Assembly (NCBI GenBank): GCA_050250395.1
Contig: JBFWOQ010000001.1
Location: 164,847 to 228,846, forward strand
Direction: 5' to 3'
DNA: 64,000 bases
Origin: JAGPUQ01 sp050250395
Lineage (GTDB): Bacteria; Pseudomonadota; Gammaproteobacteria; Pseudomonadales; Porticoccaceae
Positions 43,141 through 52,743 of this stretch are shown here, piece after piece. Each line of letters starts with the position of its first letter. Within the stretch, counting starts at the first letter, position 1. Under the pieces are notes generated by a model. It had not been told where the DNA came from and made no database searches. It saw only the letters and a list, made by a program, of their open reading frames with translations. The position numbers and the translations under genes were made by a program.

Positions 43141-44018
43141 TGACGGACCGCAAATCCATCGGCCTTTTCGGGCTGGCGCTGCTCGGAATCCTGTTCAGCA
43201 GCTCGGTGTTCGTCGTCAAGGAAACCGAGCGCGCCCTCATGTTGCAGTTCGGTCGCATCGTGAGAGCGGACATTCCTCCGGGGCTTCACTGGAAACTGCC
43301 GATCATCAATCAGGTCAAGAAATTCGACGCCCGCGTACTGACGGTAGACGGCGCGCCAGAGAGCTTTTTTACCATCGAGCGCAAACGCCTCATCGTCAAT
43401 TCCTTCGCCAAATGGCGCATCGCCGACGTCGAGACCTACTACAAGGCCACTGGCGGCATCGAACTGGCCACCAATAGCCGTCTTGCGGACCGCATCAACG
43501 ACGGCCTGCGCAACCAGTTCGGCACCCGCACGCTGTATGAGGTGGTGTCCGGGGAACGCGACCGGCTGATGACGGACATGGCCACGACGCTGAACGACGC
43601 CGTCAAGAAATCCCTTGGCGTGGAGATACTGGACGTGCGCGTGCGGCGCATCGACCTGCCCCCCGAGGTCAGCGAACAGGTGTTCCAGCGCATGGCTGCC
43701 GAGCGCGACAAGGAAGCGCAGGAGTTGCGCGCGGTCGGTCTGGAGGCCGCCGAAAAAATCCGTGCGGAAGCGGATCGCCAGGTGACGGTCATCGGCGCCA
43801 ACGCCTATGGCGAAGCCGAACAGACCCGCGGCGAAGGCGATGCCACCGCCGCACGCGTTTACGCGACCGCCTATCAGCGCGACCCGGAGTTTTACGCGTT
43901 CACCCGCAGCCTCAAGGCCTATCGCGCGTCGCTGACCAACCGCAACGGCTTGCTGGTTCTGGAGCCCGACAGCGACTTTTTCCACTATCTGAAGACCCCT
44001 GACGGCACGAAAAAATGA
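43140..44018 (+). CDS. hflC: FtsH protease modulator HflC
   Basis: A 292-residue SPFH protein, partner of HflK. An N-terminal membrane anchor (SIGLFGLALLGILFSSSVFV) is followed by ETERALMLQFGRIVRADIPP, ILDVRVRRIDLPPEVSEQVF and a coiled coil rich in Glu/Ala/Arg. Both proteins face the periplasm and restrain FtsH. Last gene of the hfq operon; an intrinsic terminator lies 46 bases on. Confidence 0.97.
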   Translation: MTDRKSIGLFGLALLGILFSSSVFVVKETERALMLQFGRIVRADIPPGLHWKLPIINQVKKFDARVLTVDGAPESFFTIERKRLIVNSFAKWRIADVETYYKATGGIELATNSRLADRINDGLRNQFGTRTLYEVVSGERDRLMTDMATTLNDAVKKSLGVEILDVRVRRIDLPPEVSEQVFQRMAAERDKEAQELRAVGLEAAEKIRAEADRQVTVIGANAYGEAEQTRGEGDATAARVYATAYQRDPEFYAFTRSLKAYRASLTNRNGLLVLEPDSDFFHYLKTPDGTKK

Positions 44019-44063
44019 CGCGGCGCGGGCGACAGGGCCCCGCCCGAAGTGCTAGCATTCCGC

Positions 44064-44087
44064 AACCGGGGCAACCCGGTTTTTTTT
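44064..44087 (+). terminator. Intrinsic terminator of the hfq-hflC operon
   Basis: A 7-bp stem (44064-44070 with 44075-44081) with a GCAA tetraloop runs into eight T residues. It separates hflC from hisZ. Confidence 0.88.
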
Positions 44088-44240
44088 GCCGGCCCGCCGC
44101 GCGTAGTCGCTGCGGAGGGCTGGGGGGTGAAGCGCGCCGCGATCGCGGGCCTGCCGTTGTTCGCGACCACCGCTCCATCCCGGGAGCGCCGACAAGCCCC
44201 GCGCACGCCTCGGTCCGAACCTGACCTGACGGTGACCACC

Positions 44241-45464
44241 ATGGATTCCACTGATCGCTGGCTGCTGCCCGACGGGATCGAAGACATCCTCCCCGATCGG
44301 GCCCTCAAGGTTGAGCGGCTGCGGCGCCGTTTGCTCGACCTGTACCACACTTGGGGGTATGACCTGGTGATTCCGCCGCTCGCAGAATTCACCGCGTCGT
44401 TGTTCAGCGGTTCCGGATCGGACCTGGACCTGATCACGTTCAAGATCACCGACCAGTTGAGCGGTCGCATGATGGGCGTGCGCGCCGACATCACACCCCA
44501 GGTCGCGCGCATGGACGCCCACAGCCTGCACCGGGGGAGTCCGACGCGCCTGTGCTACGCGGGCCAAGTGCTGTACACGCGCCCGCGCAGTCCGCTGGAG
44601 TCGCGCTCGCCCATTCAGATTGGCGTCGAGCTCTTTGGCGAGTCCGGACTGGAAGCGGATCTGGAAGTGATCGCCCTGCTGACGGAAACCCTGACCCACG
44701 CCGGGCTCGGTGCGCTGCATCTGGATCTGGGCCATGTGGGCATCTACCGCGGACTCGAAGAACAACTGACGATCGAACCAGCCCGCAAGCGCGAGCTGTT
44801 CGAACTCTTGCAGCAAAAGGACGCTACGCTGCCGGCCTGGATCGCCGCCCATGTCGACGACCCGGACCTCGCGCGCATGCTGACGGCGCTGCCCGGCCTG
44901 TGTGGCGGCGCCGCGGTGCTGCAAAACGCCGTCCATGAACTGGCGGGCGCGCCGGCAGCGGTGCAACGGGCGCTCGACACATTGCGCGAGGTGGTGCGCG
45001 CGCTCCAGGAACGGCGCCCCGATCTCACGCTGTTCCTGGATCTGGGGGAATTGCGCGGCTACCACTACCATACCGGCATCGTGTTTGCGGCCTATACGGC
45101 GGGCACGCCGGCGGCGGTGGGTCACGGCGGCCGCTACGACCATGTGGGCGCGCAGTTCGGACGCGCCCGCCCGGCGACCGGCTTTGGCATCGACCTGGGC
45201 TTTCTGTGCGATCTGGTGGCGCCCACCGCGCCGGTTGCACCCGGGATTTTTGTCGCGGCGCAAGACGCCACATCCATGACCGGCGCGGCCGCGCCGGAAC
45301 TCGCCGCTGCGGTGGCGCGCCTGCGCGTCGCCGGCGAACGGGTGATATGCGGGTTTCCCGGTCAGGTTCCAGACCTGACCGAACTTCATTGCGATCGCGT
45401 GCTGATCTGGCGCGATGGGACCTTTCAGATCGAACCTGCGCGCACGCAGGCTCAGCCGGATTGA
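44241..45464 (+). CDS. hisZ: ATP phosphoribosyltransferase regulatory subunit
   Basis: HisZ, 407 residues, is a HisRS paralogue that activates the short form of HisG in histidine synthesis. It keeps the class II fold (LLPDGIEDILPDRALKVERL, MMGVRADITPQVARMDAHSL, LCYAGQVLYTRPR) but its C-terminus has no HisRS anticodon-binding domain, and GRYDHVGAQFGRARPATGFG is typical HisZ. ATG 44241 is preferred over the frame from 44049, which crosses the terminator region. hisZ-purA adjacency is also found in Pseudomonas. Confidence 0.93.
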   Translation: MDSTDRWLLPDGIEDILPDRALKVERLRRRLLDLYHTWGYDLVIPPLAEFTASLFSGSGSDLDLITFKITDQLSGRMMGVRADITPQVARMDAHSLHRGSPTRLCYAGQVLYTRPRSPLESRSPIQIGVELFGESGLEADLEVIALLTETLTHAGLGALHLDLGHVGIYRGLEEQLTIEPARKRELFELLQQKDATLPAWIAAHVDDPDLARMLTALPGLCGGAAVLQNAVHELAGAPAAVQRALDTLREVVRALQERRPDLTLFLDLGELRGYHYHTGIVFAAYTAGTPAAVGHGGRYDHVGAQFGRARPATGFGIDLGFLCDLVAPTAPVAPGIFVAAQDATSMTGAAAPELAAAVARLRVAGERVICGFPGQVPDLTELHCDRVLIWRDGTFQIEPARTQAQPD

Positions 45465-45476
45465 CCGAAGGACATC

Positions 45477-46769
45477 ATGGGTAAAAATGTCGTGGTACTC
45501 GGCACCCAGTGGGGTGACGAAGGCAAGGGCAAGATCGTCGACCTGCTCACCGACGAGGCAAAGGTGGTGGTGCGCTTCCAGGGCGGCCACAACGCCGGCC
45601 ACACGCTGGTGATCGACGGCGCCAAGACCGTGCTGCACCTGATCCCCTCGGGGATTCTTCGCGCCGGCGTGAGCTGCCTGATCGGCAACGGCGTGGTGCT
45701 CGCGCCCGACGCGCTGCTCAAGGAAATGGGCGAACTGGAAGCGCGCGGGGTACCCGTGCGCGAGCGCCTCAAACTGTCGCCGGCCTGCCCGCTGATCCTG
45801 CCCTGCCATGTGGCGCTCGATCTCGCCCGCGAACAGGCGCGCGGCACGGCGCGCATCGGCACCACGGGGCGCGGCATCGGTCCCGCCTACGAAGACAAGG
45901 TGGCGCGGCGCGGCCTGCGTCTGGGCGATCTGTTCAAGGGCCCGGTATTCGCCGAACGCCTGCGCGAACTGATCGACTTTCACAATTTCATGCTCGGCCG
46001 CTATTACAAGGTGGCCGAATGCGATGCAGGTGCCATCCTCGGCGAGGCCGAAAGCTGGGCCGAACAGCTGCGTCCGCTGCTTGCCGATGTCACCGGCAGC
46101 CTGCACCGTACGCGCCTCGCCGGCGCGAACATCCTGTTCGAAGGCGCTCAGGGTTCGCTGCTGGACATCGACCACGGCACCTACCCGTTCGTGACCTCCT
46201 CGAACACCACCGCCGGCGGCACCGCCACCGGCAGCGGCTTTGGTCCGCTCTACCTCGACTATGTGCTCGGTATCACCAAGGCCTACACCACCCGCGTCGG
46301 TTCCGGACCCTTTCCCACCGAGTTGTTTTGCGATGTGGGCAAGCATCTGTCGGCGCGCGGCAACGAATTCGGCTCCACCACCGGGCGGCCGCGCCGCTGC
46401 GGCTGGTTCGACGCCATCGCCCTGCGCACCGCGGCGCGGATCAACAGTATTTCGGGTCTTTGCCTGACCAAGCTCGATGTGCTGGATGGTCTCGCCGAAG
46501 TGAAGGTCTGCATCGGTTATCGCGACGCCGCCGGTGCCGAGATCGAATCGCCGTCCCACGCCGACGACTACGCGGACATCGTGCCGGTCTACGAGACACT
46601 GCCGGGCTGGAGCGATTCGACCTCCGGCGCGACCTCGCTCGCGCAACTGCCCCCCGCCGCGCGCGCTTACATCGCGCGTATCGAAGCGGTCACCGGGGTT
46701 CCGATCGACATCATTTCCACCGGGCCCGACCGGGTGGAAACCATCGTTCTGCGACATCCGTTTCACTGA
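45477..46769 (+). CDS. purA: Adenylosuccinate synthetase
   Basis: PurA, 430 residues, condenses IMP and aspartate with GTP in AMP synthesis. The P-loop GTQWGDEGKGKIVDLL, QGGHNAGHTLVIDG, the catalytic-loop TTGRGIGPAYEDKVARRGLR, GAQGSLLDIDHGTYPFVTSS and STTGRPRRCGWFD are all present. It starts 12 bases after hisZ. Normal length. Confidence 0.98.
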   Translation: MGKNVVVLGTQWGDEGKGKIVDLLTDEAKVVVRFQGGHNAGHTLVIDGAKTVLHLIPSGILRAGVSCLIGNGVVLAPDALLKEMGELEARGVPVRERLKLSPACPLILPCHVALDLAREQARGTARIGTTGRGIGPAYEDKVARRGLRLGDLFKGPVFAERLRELIDFHNFMLGRYYKVAECDAGAILGEAESWAEQLRPLLADVTGSLHRTRLAGANILFEGAQGSLLDIDHGTYPFVTSSNTTAGGTATGSGFGPLYLDYVLGITKAYTTRVGSGPFPTELFCDVGKHLSARGNEFGSTTGRPRRCGWFDAIALRTAARINSISGLCLTKLDVLDGLAEVKVCIGYRDAAGAEIESPSHADDYADIVPVYETLPGWSDSTSGATSLAQLPPAARAYIARIEAVTGVPIDIISTGPDRVETIVLRHPFH

Positions 46770-46882
46770 GGATCGATCCGCGCGGCGCGCGTGTTTCCTG
46801 GCGCCGATGTCACATTTCCGCGCTTGAAATCGCCGCGTTTTAACCGCACCATTCGCGGCCTTCCCGCCGCCGGGAGACTGTC

Positions 46883-48811
46883 TTGAATCGCATTTCCCAC
46901 CAGAACCACGACGTCGAATGGGACGCCGCCCGCGCGGCCGATCTGTACGGCATCGAATACTGGGGCGCCGGACATTTTCAGGTGTCGACCGACGGCCTGG
47001 TCCAGGTCACGGCGGATACCGGTGGCGGGCGTGGCACCATCAACCTGCTCGATATCGTCGACGGTTTGAGCGAACGCGGCCTGCCCATGCCGGTGCTGCT
47101 GCGTATCGAGAATCTGCTCGACGCCCAGATCGCCCAGATCAACGAGAGTTTCGCCCGCGCCATTGCGCAGTCGGGTTATCGCGGCTGTTATCGCGGCGTG
47201 TTCCCCATCAAGGTCAACCAGCAGTCGCAGATCATCGACGAAGTGGCAAGTTTCGGCGCCCGCTTCGGCCACGGCCTGGAAGCCGGCAGCAAGGCCGAAC
47301 TGCTGATCGCGCTCGCCACGCTGGACGCAATGAACGGCTATATCGTCTGCAATGGTTACAAGGACGAGGAATTCATCAACCTCGGCCTGATGGCGCAAAA
47401 GCTCGGCTACCGGATCTTTTTCGTGGTGGAAACACCCGCCGAACTGCCGCTCCTGATCCAGTGCAGCAAGGCCGCCGGTATTCGCCCGCGCATCGGCGCG
47501 CGCGTCAAGCTGTCGTCCCGGGTCAGCGGTCACTGGAACGCCACCAGCGGCGATCGCAGCATCTTCGGCCTGACGTCGATGCAACTGATCGATCTGGTGG
47601 ACACCCTCAAGACTCACGCCATGCTCGACTGCATGGAAATGCTGCATGTACATCTGGGCTCGCAGATTCCCAACATCCGCGACATCCGCACCGGCGTGAT
47701 GGAAGCCTGCCGTTACTACGTCGATCTGGTGCGCGAAGGCGCGCCGCTGGGCAATCTCGATCTCGGCGGCGGGCTCGCGGTGGACTACGAGGGCAGCCGC
47801 TCCAGCCATACCCACAGCATGAACTACTCGATGGAGGAGTACTGCCTCGATATCGTCGAGGTGGTGATGAGCATTCTGGATCCCCACCAGATACCGCATC
47901 CGACCATCGTCACCGAATCCGGGCGTGCGCTGGTCGCCTACGGCTCGGTGCTGCTGTTCAACATTCTCGATGTCACCCGTTTCGAAGCGCACGCGCTGCC
48001 CGATCAAGTGCCCGAATCCGAACACGAGAACGTCCACAACCTGTGGGACGTGCTGAAGTCGATTACCTTCGAGCGCGCCCAGGAATGCTACAACGATGCA
48101 CTCTTCTATCGCGACGAAATCCGGGATCTGTTCCGGCGCGGCCAGATCAGCTTGCGATCGCGCGCGCTGGCCGAAAACGTCACGCTGGAAATTCTTCAGC
48201 GTATTAAAACCGTCATCATCGGCAACGAAGATGAGTATCCGGAACTGGCTGGGCTGGAAGAAGCGCTCGCCGACATCTACTACGGCAACTTCAGCGTGTT
48301 CCAGTCGCTGCCGGATATCTGGGCCATCGACCAAGTGTTCCCGATCATGCCGATTCATCGCCTCGACGAACTGCCCACGCGCCAGGCGATCCTGGCCGAC
48401 ATCACCTGCGATTGCGATGGCAAGATCGATCGCTTCGCCTGGGACGGCACCCTCAACAACACGCTGCCGGTCCATCCGCTCGTCGAGGGCAAGGAATATT
48501 ACCTGGGCGCATTCCTGGTCGGCGCCTATCAGGAGACCCTGGGCGATCTCCACAATCTGCTCGGCGACACCCATGTCGTCAGCGTGCGCATCAATGTCGA
48601 CGGCACTTTCGATTACGTCAAGGAAGTCGAAGGCGACAGCGTCGCCGACGTACTGAGCTACGTCGAGTATCACCCCCAGACCCTGCTGCAGAAATTCCGC
48701 AACAGCGCGGAACAGGGCGTGCGTGCCGGACACATCAGCGCAATTGAGCGCCAGCAACTGGTGGAGCTGTACGCCACCGGGTTGCGCGGCTACACCTACT
48801 TCGAGCGTTGA
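46883..48811 (+). CDS. speA: Biosynthetic arginine decarboxylase
   Basis: SpeA, 642 residues, PLP enzyme turning arginine into agmatine. The alanine-racemase-like barrel shows GVFPIKVNQQSQIIDEVASF with the PLP lysine, GLEAGSKAELLIALA and LGSQIPNIRDIRTGVMEACR; the C-terminal barrel has FSVFQSLPDIWAIDQVFPIM, which is typical of SpeA. TTG 46883 has CGGGAGA about 8 nt upstream. It begins a three-gene polyamine operon; the gap to the next gene is 14 bases. Confidence 0.96.
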   Translation: MNRISHQNHDVEWDAARAADLYGIEYWGAGHFQVSTDGLVQVTADTGGGRGTINLLDIVDGLSERGLPMPVLLRIENLLDAQIAQINESFARAIAQSGYRGCYRGVFPIKVNQQSQIIDEVASFGARFGHGLEAGSKAELLIALATLDAMNGYIVCNGYKDEEFINLGLMAQKLGYRIFFVVETPAELPLLIQCSKAAGIRPRIGARVKLSSRVSGHWNATSGDRSIFGLTSMQLIDLVDTLKTHAMLDCMEMLHVHLGSQIPNIRDIRTGVMEACRYYVDLVREGAPLGNLDLGGGLAVDYEGSRSSHTHSMNYSMEEYCLDIVEVVMSILDPHQIPHPTIVTESGRALVAYGSVLLFNILDVTRFEAHALPDQVPESEHENVHNLWDVLKSITFERAQECYNDALFYRDEIRDLFRRGQISLRSRALAENVTLEILQRIKTVIIGNEDEYPELAGLEEALADIYYGNFSVFQSLPDIWAIDQVFPIMPIHRLDELPTRQAILADITCDCDGKIDRFAWDGTLNNTLPVHPLVEGKEYYLGAFLVGAYQETLGDLHNLLGDTHVVSVRINVDGTFDYVKEVEGDSVADVLSYVEYHPQTLLQKFRNSAEQGVRAGHISAIERQQLVELYATGLRGYTYFER

Positions 48812-48825
48812 GCGAGGACCATCCC

Positions 48826-50004
48826 ATGGCGAGGGTATTGATTATCGGAGCCGGCGGCGTCGGCCAGGTGGTAACCCACAAGTGCGCGCAGGTGCCCGAG
48901 GTGTTTTCCCACATCGTGCTGGCCAGTCGCACCAAATCCAAATGCGATGCCATCGCGGCCCAGCTCACGCGCCCCATCGAGACCGCGGAAATCGATGCCG
49001 ACGATGTCCCGCAACTCTCGGCGCTGATCGAACGCGTGCGCCCCGACCTCGTCATCAATGTCGCGCTGCCCTATCAGGATCTGAACATCATGGACGCCTG
49101 TCTCGCGACCGGCGTGAATTATCTCGACACCGCCAACTACGAACCGCGCCACCTGGCCAAGTTCGAGTACTCCTGGCAGTGGGCCTACCACGAGCGCTTT
49201 CGCGAACGCGGCCTGATGGCGCTCCTGGGCAGCGGCTTCGATCCCGGCGTCACCAACGTCTTCACCGCCTGGTTGCGCAAACACAAACTCGACCGCATCC
49301 GCGAACTCGACATCATCGACTGCAACGCCGGGGAACACGGTCAGTCCTTCGCCACCAACTTCAACCCCGAGATCAACATCCGCGAAGTCACCGCCCGGGG
49401 CCGCTACTGGGATGGCGGCCAGTGGCGCGAAACCGATCCCCTCAGCGTGCATCGCGAATTCGATTTTCCGGACGGCATCGGGCCGCGCAAGATTTTTCTG
49501 ATGTACCACGAGGAGCTGGAATCCCTGGTCAAACATCTGCCGGAAATCGAAACCGCGCGCTTCTGGATGACCTTCTCCGACAATTACCTGAAGCACCTGG
49601 AAGTGCTGCAAAACGTCGGCATGACGCGCATCGACCCGGTGCTCTACAACGGCCAGGAGATCGTCCCGCTCCAGTTTCTCAAAGCCGTGCTGCCCGACCC
49701 CGGCAGCCTGGGCCCGCTCACCAAGGGCCGCACCTGCATCGGCTGCGTCGCCACCGGCACCCGCGCCGGCCGCGAGGAGACGCACTACATCTACAACATC
49801 TGCGACCACGAGGCCTGCTACCGGGAAGTCGGCTCCCAAGCAATCTCCTACACCACCGGCGTGCCGGCGATGATCGGGGCGCTGATGATGCTTACCGGCA
49901 AGTGGCAGGGCGCCGGCGTGTTCAACCTGGAACAGCTCGACCCGGACCCTTTCATGGATGCACTCAACCAGCATGGGCTGCCGTGGCACGCGACCACTTT
50001 GTAG
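48826..50004 (+). CDS. Carboxynorspermidine/carboxyspermidine synthase
   Basis: A 392-residue saccharopine-dehydrogenase-like enzyme. The N-terminal Rossmann is RVLIIGAGGVGQVVTHKCAQ, then SRTKSKCDAIAAQL and GVNYLDTANYEP; GSGFDPGVTNVFTAW and IYNICDHEACYREVGSQAIS fit CASDH/CANSDH. The family joins aspartate semialdehyde to putrescine or diaminopropane with NADPH, giving carboxyspermidine or carboxynorspermidine. ATG 48826 is preferred to 48808. It overlaps nspC by 22 nt, so the two steps are encoded back to back. Confidence 0.9.
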   Translation: MARVLIIGAGGVGQVVTHKCAQVPEVFSHIVLASRTKSKCDAIAAQLTRPIETAEIDADDVPQLSALIERVRPDLVINVALPYQDLNIMDACLATGVNYLDTANYEPRHLAKFEYSWQWAYHERFRERGLMALLGSGFDPGVTNVFTAWLRKHKLDRIRELDIIDCNAGEHGQSFATNFNPEINIREVTARGRYWDGGQWRETDPLSVHREFDFPDGIGPRKIFLMYHEELESLVKHLPEIETARFWMTFSDNYLKHLEVLQNVGMTRIDPVLYNGQEIVPLQFLKAVLPDPGSLGPLTKGRTCIGCVATGTRAGREETHYIYNICDHEACYREVGSQAISYTTGVPAMIGALMMLTGKWQGAGVFNLEQLDPDPFMDALNQHGLPWHATTL

Positions 50005-51149
50005 ACTTCGACGCGGCCCGCGTCCCCTCGCCCTGCTTCGTGGTGGACGAGGTGGCGCTCGAGGACAACCTGAAGCAGTTGCAGCGCGTGCAAACGGAAA
50101 GCGGCGCCAAGGTGCTGCTCGCGCTCAAAGCCTTTTCGATGTTCAGCCTCGCGTCGCTGGTGCGCCGCCATCTCGCCGGCACCTGCGCCAGCGGCCTGTT
50201 CGAAGCGCGCCTGGGGCGCGAGGAATTCGGCGGCGAAGTACACACCTTCTGCGCGGCCTACCGCGACGCCGATTTCGACGCCGTGCTGGCGCTCTCCGAC
50301 CACGTCGTCTTCAATTCCATGCGGCAGTGGCAACACTTTCGCGCCCGCGCACTGGCGGCCCGGGCGACACGGCCCGGCTTGCGTTTTGGCCTGCGCGTCA
50401 ATCCGCGCCACTCCGAGGGCGCCACGCCGCTCTACGATCCCTGCGCGCCCGGTTCGCGGCTCGGCATCCCGGTCGAGGATTTCGCCGGTGCCGATCTGAG
50501 CGGAATCTCCGGGTTGCACTTCCATACCCTGTGCGAACAGGATCTGCCGCCGCTGGCGCGCACCCTGGCCGCCGTCGAGGAACAGTTCGCGCCCTGGCTG
50601 CCACAGATGGAATGGATCAATTTCGGCGGCGGCCATCACATCACCCGCGCCGATTATCAGGTGGACGCACTGATCGCCCTGATTCGCGATTTCCGCGCCC
50701 GCCGCGGCGTCGCGGTCTATCTGGAACCCGGTGAAGCCGTGGCGCTCAATGCTGGCGTGCTGGTCACGGAAGTGCTGGACCTCAAGCGCAACGATCTGGA
50801 GCTCGCCATCCTCGACACCTCCGCCACCTGCCACATGCCGGACGTGATCGAAATGCCCTACCGGCCGCGGGTGTACGGCGCGGCCGCCGCCGGCGAGCTG
50901 CCCCACAGCTACCGCTTGGGCGGACAGACCTGCCTCGCCGGCGATGTCATCGGGGATTACAGCTTTGCCGCGCCCCTGCGCATCGGCCAGCGGCTGCTGT
51001 TCGCCGACATGGCCCACTACACCATGGTCAAGACCAACACCTTCAACGGCATTCCCTTGCCCGCCATCGCGGTTTGGAACTCCACCACCGACGCGCTGCG
51101 GCTGGTGCGCGAGTTCGACTACCGGGATTTCCGCGATCGCCTGTCCTGA
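49983..51149 (+). CDS. nspC: Carboxynorspermidine/carboxyspermidine decarboxylase
   Basis: NspC, 388 residues, fold-type III PLP decarboxylase giving norspermidine or spermidine. VPSPCFVVDEVALEDNLKQL, KVLLALKAFSMFSLASLV (PLP lysine), GLRVNPRHSEGATPLYDPCA, FHTLCEQDLPPLARTL, NFGGGHHITRADY and DTSATCHMPDVIEMPYRP are the diagnostic blocks. GTG 49983 fits the family length; the frame is open to 48723 only as a shadow of the previous gene. It shares 22 nt with the synthase gene and closes the polyamine operon. Confidence 0.93.
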   Translation: MARDHFVDFDAARVPSPCFVVDEVALEDNLKQLQRVQTESGAKVLLALKAFSMFSLASLVRRHLAGTCASGLFEARLGREEFGGEVHTFCAAYRDADFDAVLALSDHVVFNSMRQWQHFRARALAARATRPGLRFGLRVNPRHSEGATPLYDPCAPGSRLGIPVEDFAGADLSGISGLHFHTLCEQDLPPLARTLAAVEEQFAPWLPQMEWINFGGGHHITRADYQVDALIALIRDFRARRGVAVYLEPGEAVALNAGVLVTEVLDLKRNDLELAILDTSATCHMPDVIEMPYRPRVYGAAAAGELPHSYRLGGQTCLAGDVIGDYSFAAPLRIGQRLLFADMAHYTMVKTNTFNGIPLPAIAVWNSTTDALRLVREFDYRDFRDRLS

Positions 51150-51217
51150 ATTCGCTCGGCGTTGCCAGCGCGCACCGCGAATGCGACCATCGGCGTTCGC
51201 CATGAGGAGCTCTGACC

Positions 51218-51514
51218 ATGACCTGGCACACCTTCACCCTGACCCGCGCCGAGCGCGCCACGCGCGAAACCGAACTCCAGATGGCATTCGATCTCTGCTT
51301 TGCCGCCGCTGCGGGACCGGACGACATGGCACTGCTGACCGCCGACGGGAGCGATGGCGAGCGGCGCTATTACGCCTCGCCCGGCATGCTGCCCTGGGCC
51401 GCGAATCTGCTGACCCAGTACGGCGCCCTGCCCTGCGCGCCGCCCGCGCCCGCCGGGCTGCGTCTGGTCGTCGGTCATCAGGGCGATATCGAGGCACTGC
51501 TCGGCCTGCGCTGA
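51218..51514 (+). CDS. Small hypothetical protein
   Basis: A 98-residue protein not recognised as a family member. It starts MTWHTFTLTRAERATRETEL, has an acidic middle (GPDDMALLTADGSDGERRYY) and ends with LRLVVGHQGDIEALLGLR; no signal peptide, membrane segment or cysteine motif beyond two scattered Cys. A good ribosome site GAGGAG sits 8-9 bases before the ATG, and codon use is like its neighbours, which supports a real gene. It follows nspC by 68 bases and precedes a promoter for the alcohol dehydrogenase. Confidence 0.6.
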   Translation: MTWHTFTLTRAERATRETELQMAFDLCFAAAAGPDDMALLTADGSDGERRYYASPGMLPWAANLLTQYGALPCAPPAPAGLRLVVGHQGDIEALLGLR

Positions 51515-51539
51515 GCGCCGCGCCTGTCGCGTGCGCGCC

Positions 51540-51569
51540 TTGACAAGCTTTCGCGCCCGGCCCTAGTGT
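51540..51569 (+). promoter_or_regulatory. Candidate promoter of the alcohol dehydrogenase gene
   Basis: A perfect TTGACA at 51540-51545, an 18-base spacer and TAGTGT at 51564-51569, about 75 bases upstream of the ATG. An AACAGGAG ribosome site follows. Confidence 0.45.
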
Positions 51570-51642
51570 GAGCCCGACGGTTTCGACCAGCACTTCGAAC
51601 CACGAAGCCTCAACCCTCCGTCAAAAATAACAGGAGCACGCC

Positions 51643-52695
51643 ATGAAAGCCGCCGTACTCGAAGCCTTCAACAAGCCCTTTGTCATTCACGCGAACTGGC
51701 CGGAGCCCAAATGCGGGCCGGACGACGCCATCATCAAGGTGGCCGCCAATGGCGTCTGCCGCAGCGACTGGCACGTCTGTGTCGGCGACTGGGGCTGGCT
51801 CGGCCTGCAACCCGAACTGCCCCACGTCATCGGCCATGAATTCGTCGGCGAAGTGGCGGAAGTCGGCGCCAATGTCAAAAAATTCCGGGTCGGCGACCGC
51901 GTCGTGTGTCCGTTCAACCTGGGCTGCGGCACCTGCGAATACTGCGCCTCCGGCCACCAGAACACCTGCGCCGAAGGCAATCTGGCCGGTTTCGGGACTT
52001 CCGGCGGCTACGGTCAGTACGCCCAGATCCTGAAAGCCGATCTCAACCTGATCAATCTGCCCGAATCCGTTCCGTTCACCGACGCCGCCAGCATGGGCTG
52101 CCGCTTCATGACGTCGTTTCACGGTATCGTGGATCAGGTCAAGGTGGCGGCCGGCGAATGGGTGGCCATCCACGGCTGCGGCGGCATCGGCCTGGCCGCC
52201 ACCCAGATCGCCAACGCCATGGGCGCCAACGTGATTGCGGTGGACATCAACGACAAGTCGCTGGAAGTCGCCCGCAAGATGGGCGCCGTGCATACCGTCA
52301 ACGCCGCCAAAACCAATCCCGCCGAAGCCATCAAGGAACTCACCGGCGGCGGCGCCCATGTCTCGGTGGATGCGCTCGGTATCGCCACCACCTGCCTGAA
52401 TTCCATCATGAGTCTGCGCAAACGCGGCCGCCACTTGCAGATCGGCCTCACGACGCAAGCCGAAAAGGGTTTCGTGGCGCTGCCGGTGGACATGATCGTG
52501 GCGATGGAACTGCAATTCATCGGCACCATCGGCATGCAACCGCGCCGCTACAGTTCGATGCTGAACATGGTCGAAAGCGGCAAGCTGCGCCCGGGCGAGA
52601 TGGTGACCAACGTGTTTCCGATCGAGAAGGCGTCGGGCGTGATCGAAGCGATGGCGAGCTTCGGCACCGTCGGCACCACCGTGATTCAGTGGTGA
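51643..52695 (+). CDS. Zinc-dependent alcohol dehydrogenase, MDR superfamily
   Basis: A 350-residue medium-chain dehydrogenase. Catalytic zinc ligands are in GVCRSDWHVCVGDW and HVIGHEFVGEVAEVG (GHE); the structural zinc cysteines are in CPFNLGCGTCEYCASGHQNT with a further Cys. The NAD(P) Rossmann is WVAIHGCGGIGLAATQIANA. It oxidises an alcohol or reduces an aldehyde or ketone; substrate unknown. It converges with the second LLM oxidoreductase across a perfect 13-bp hairpin. Confidence 0.9.
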   Translation: MKAAVLEAFNKPFVIHANWPEPKCGPDDAIIKVAANGVCRSDWHVCVGDWGWLGLQPELPHVIGHEFVGEVAEVGANVKKFRVGDRVVCPFNLGCGTCEYCASGHQNTCAEGNLAGFGTSGGYGQYAQILKADLNLINLPESVPFTDAASMGCRFMTSFHGIVDQVKVAAGEWVAIHGCGGIGLAATQIANAMGANVIAVDINDKSLEVARKMGAVHTVNAAKTNPAEAIKELTGGGAHVSVDALGIATTCLNSIMSLRKRGRHLQIGLTTQAEKGFVALPVDMIVAMELQFIGTIGMQPRRYSSMLNMVESGKLRPGEMVTNVFPIEKASGVIEAMASFGTVGTTVIQW

Positions 52696-52704
52696 ATTCC
52701 CGCC

Positions 52705-52737
52705 TGCGCTGGACGGCGCCCCGTGCCGTCCAGCGCA
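52705..52737. terminator. Perfect hairpin between convergent genes
   Basis: A 13-bp perfect stem (52705-52717 with 52725-52737) with a 7-nt loop fills the 48-base gap between the two gene ends. There is no T-run, so it may end transcripts in both directions weakly or protect mRNA 3' ends. Confidence 0.55.
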
Positions 52738-52743
52738 CCCGCC

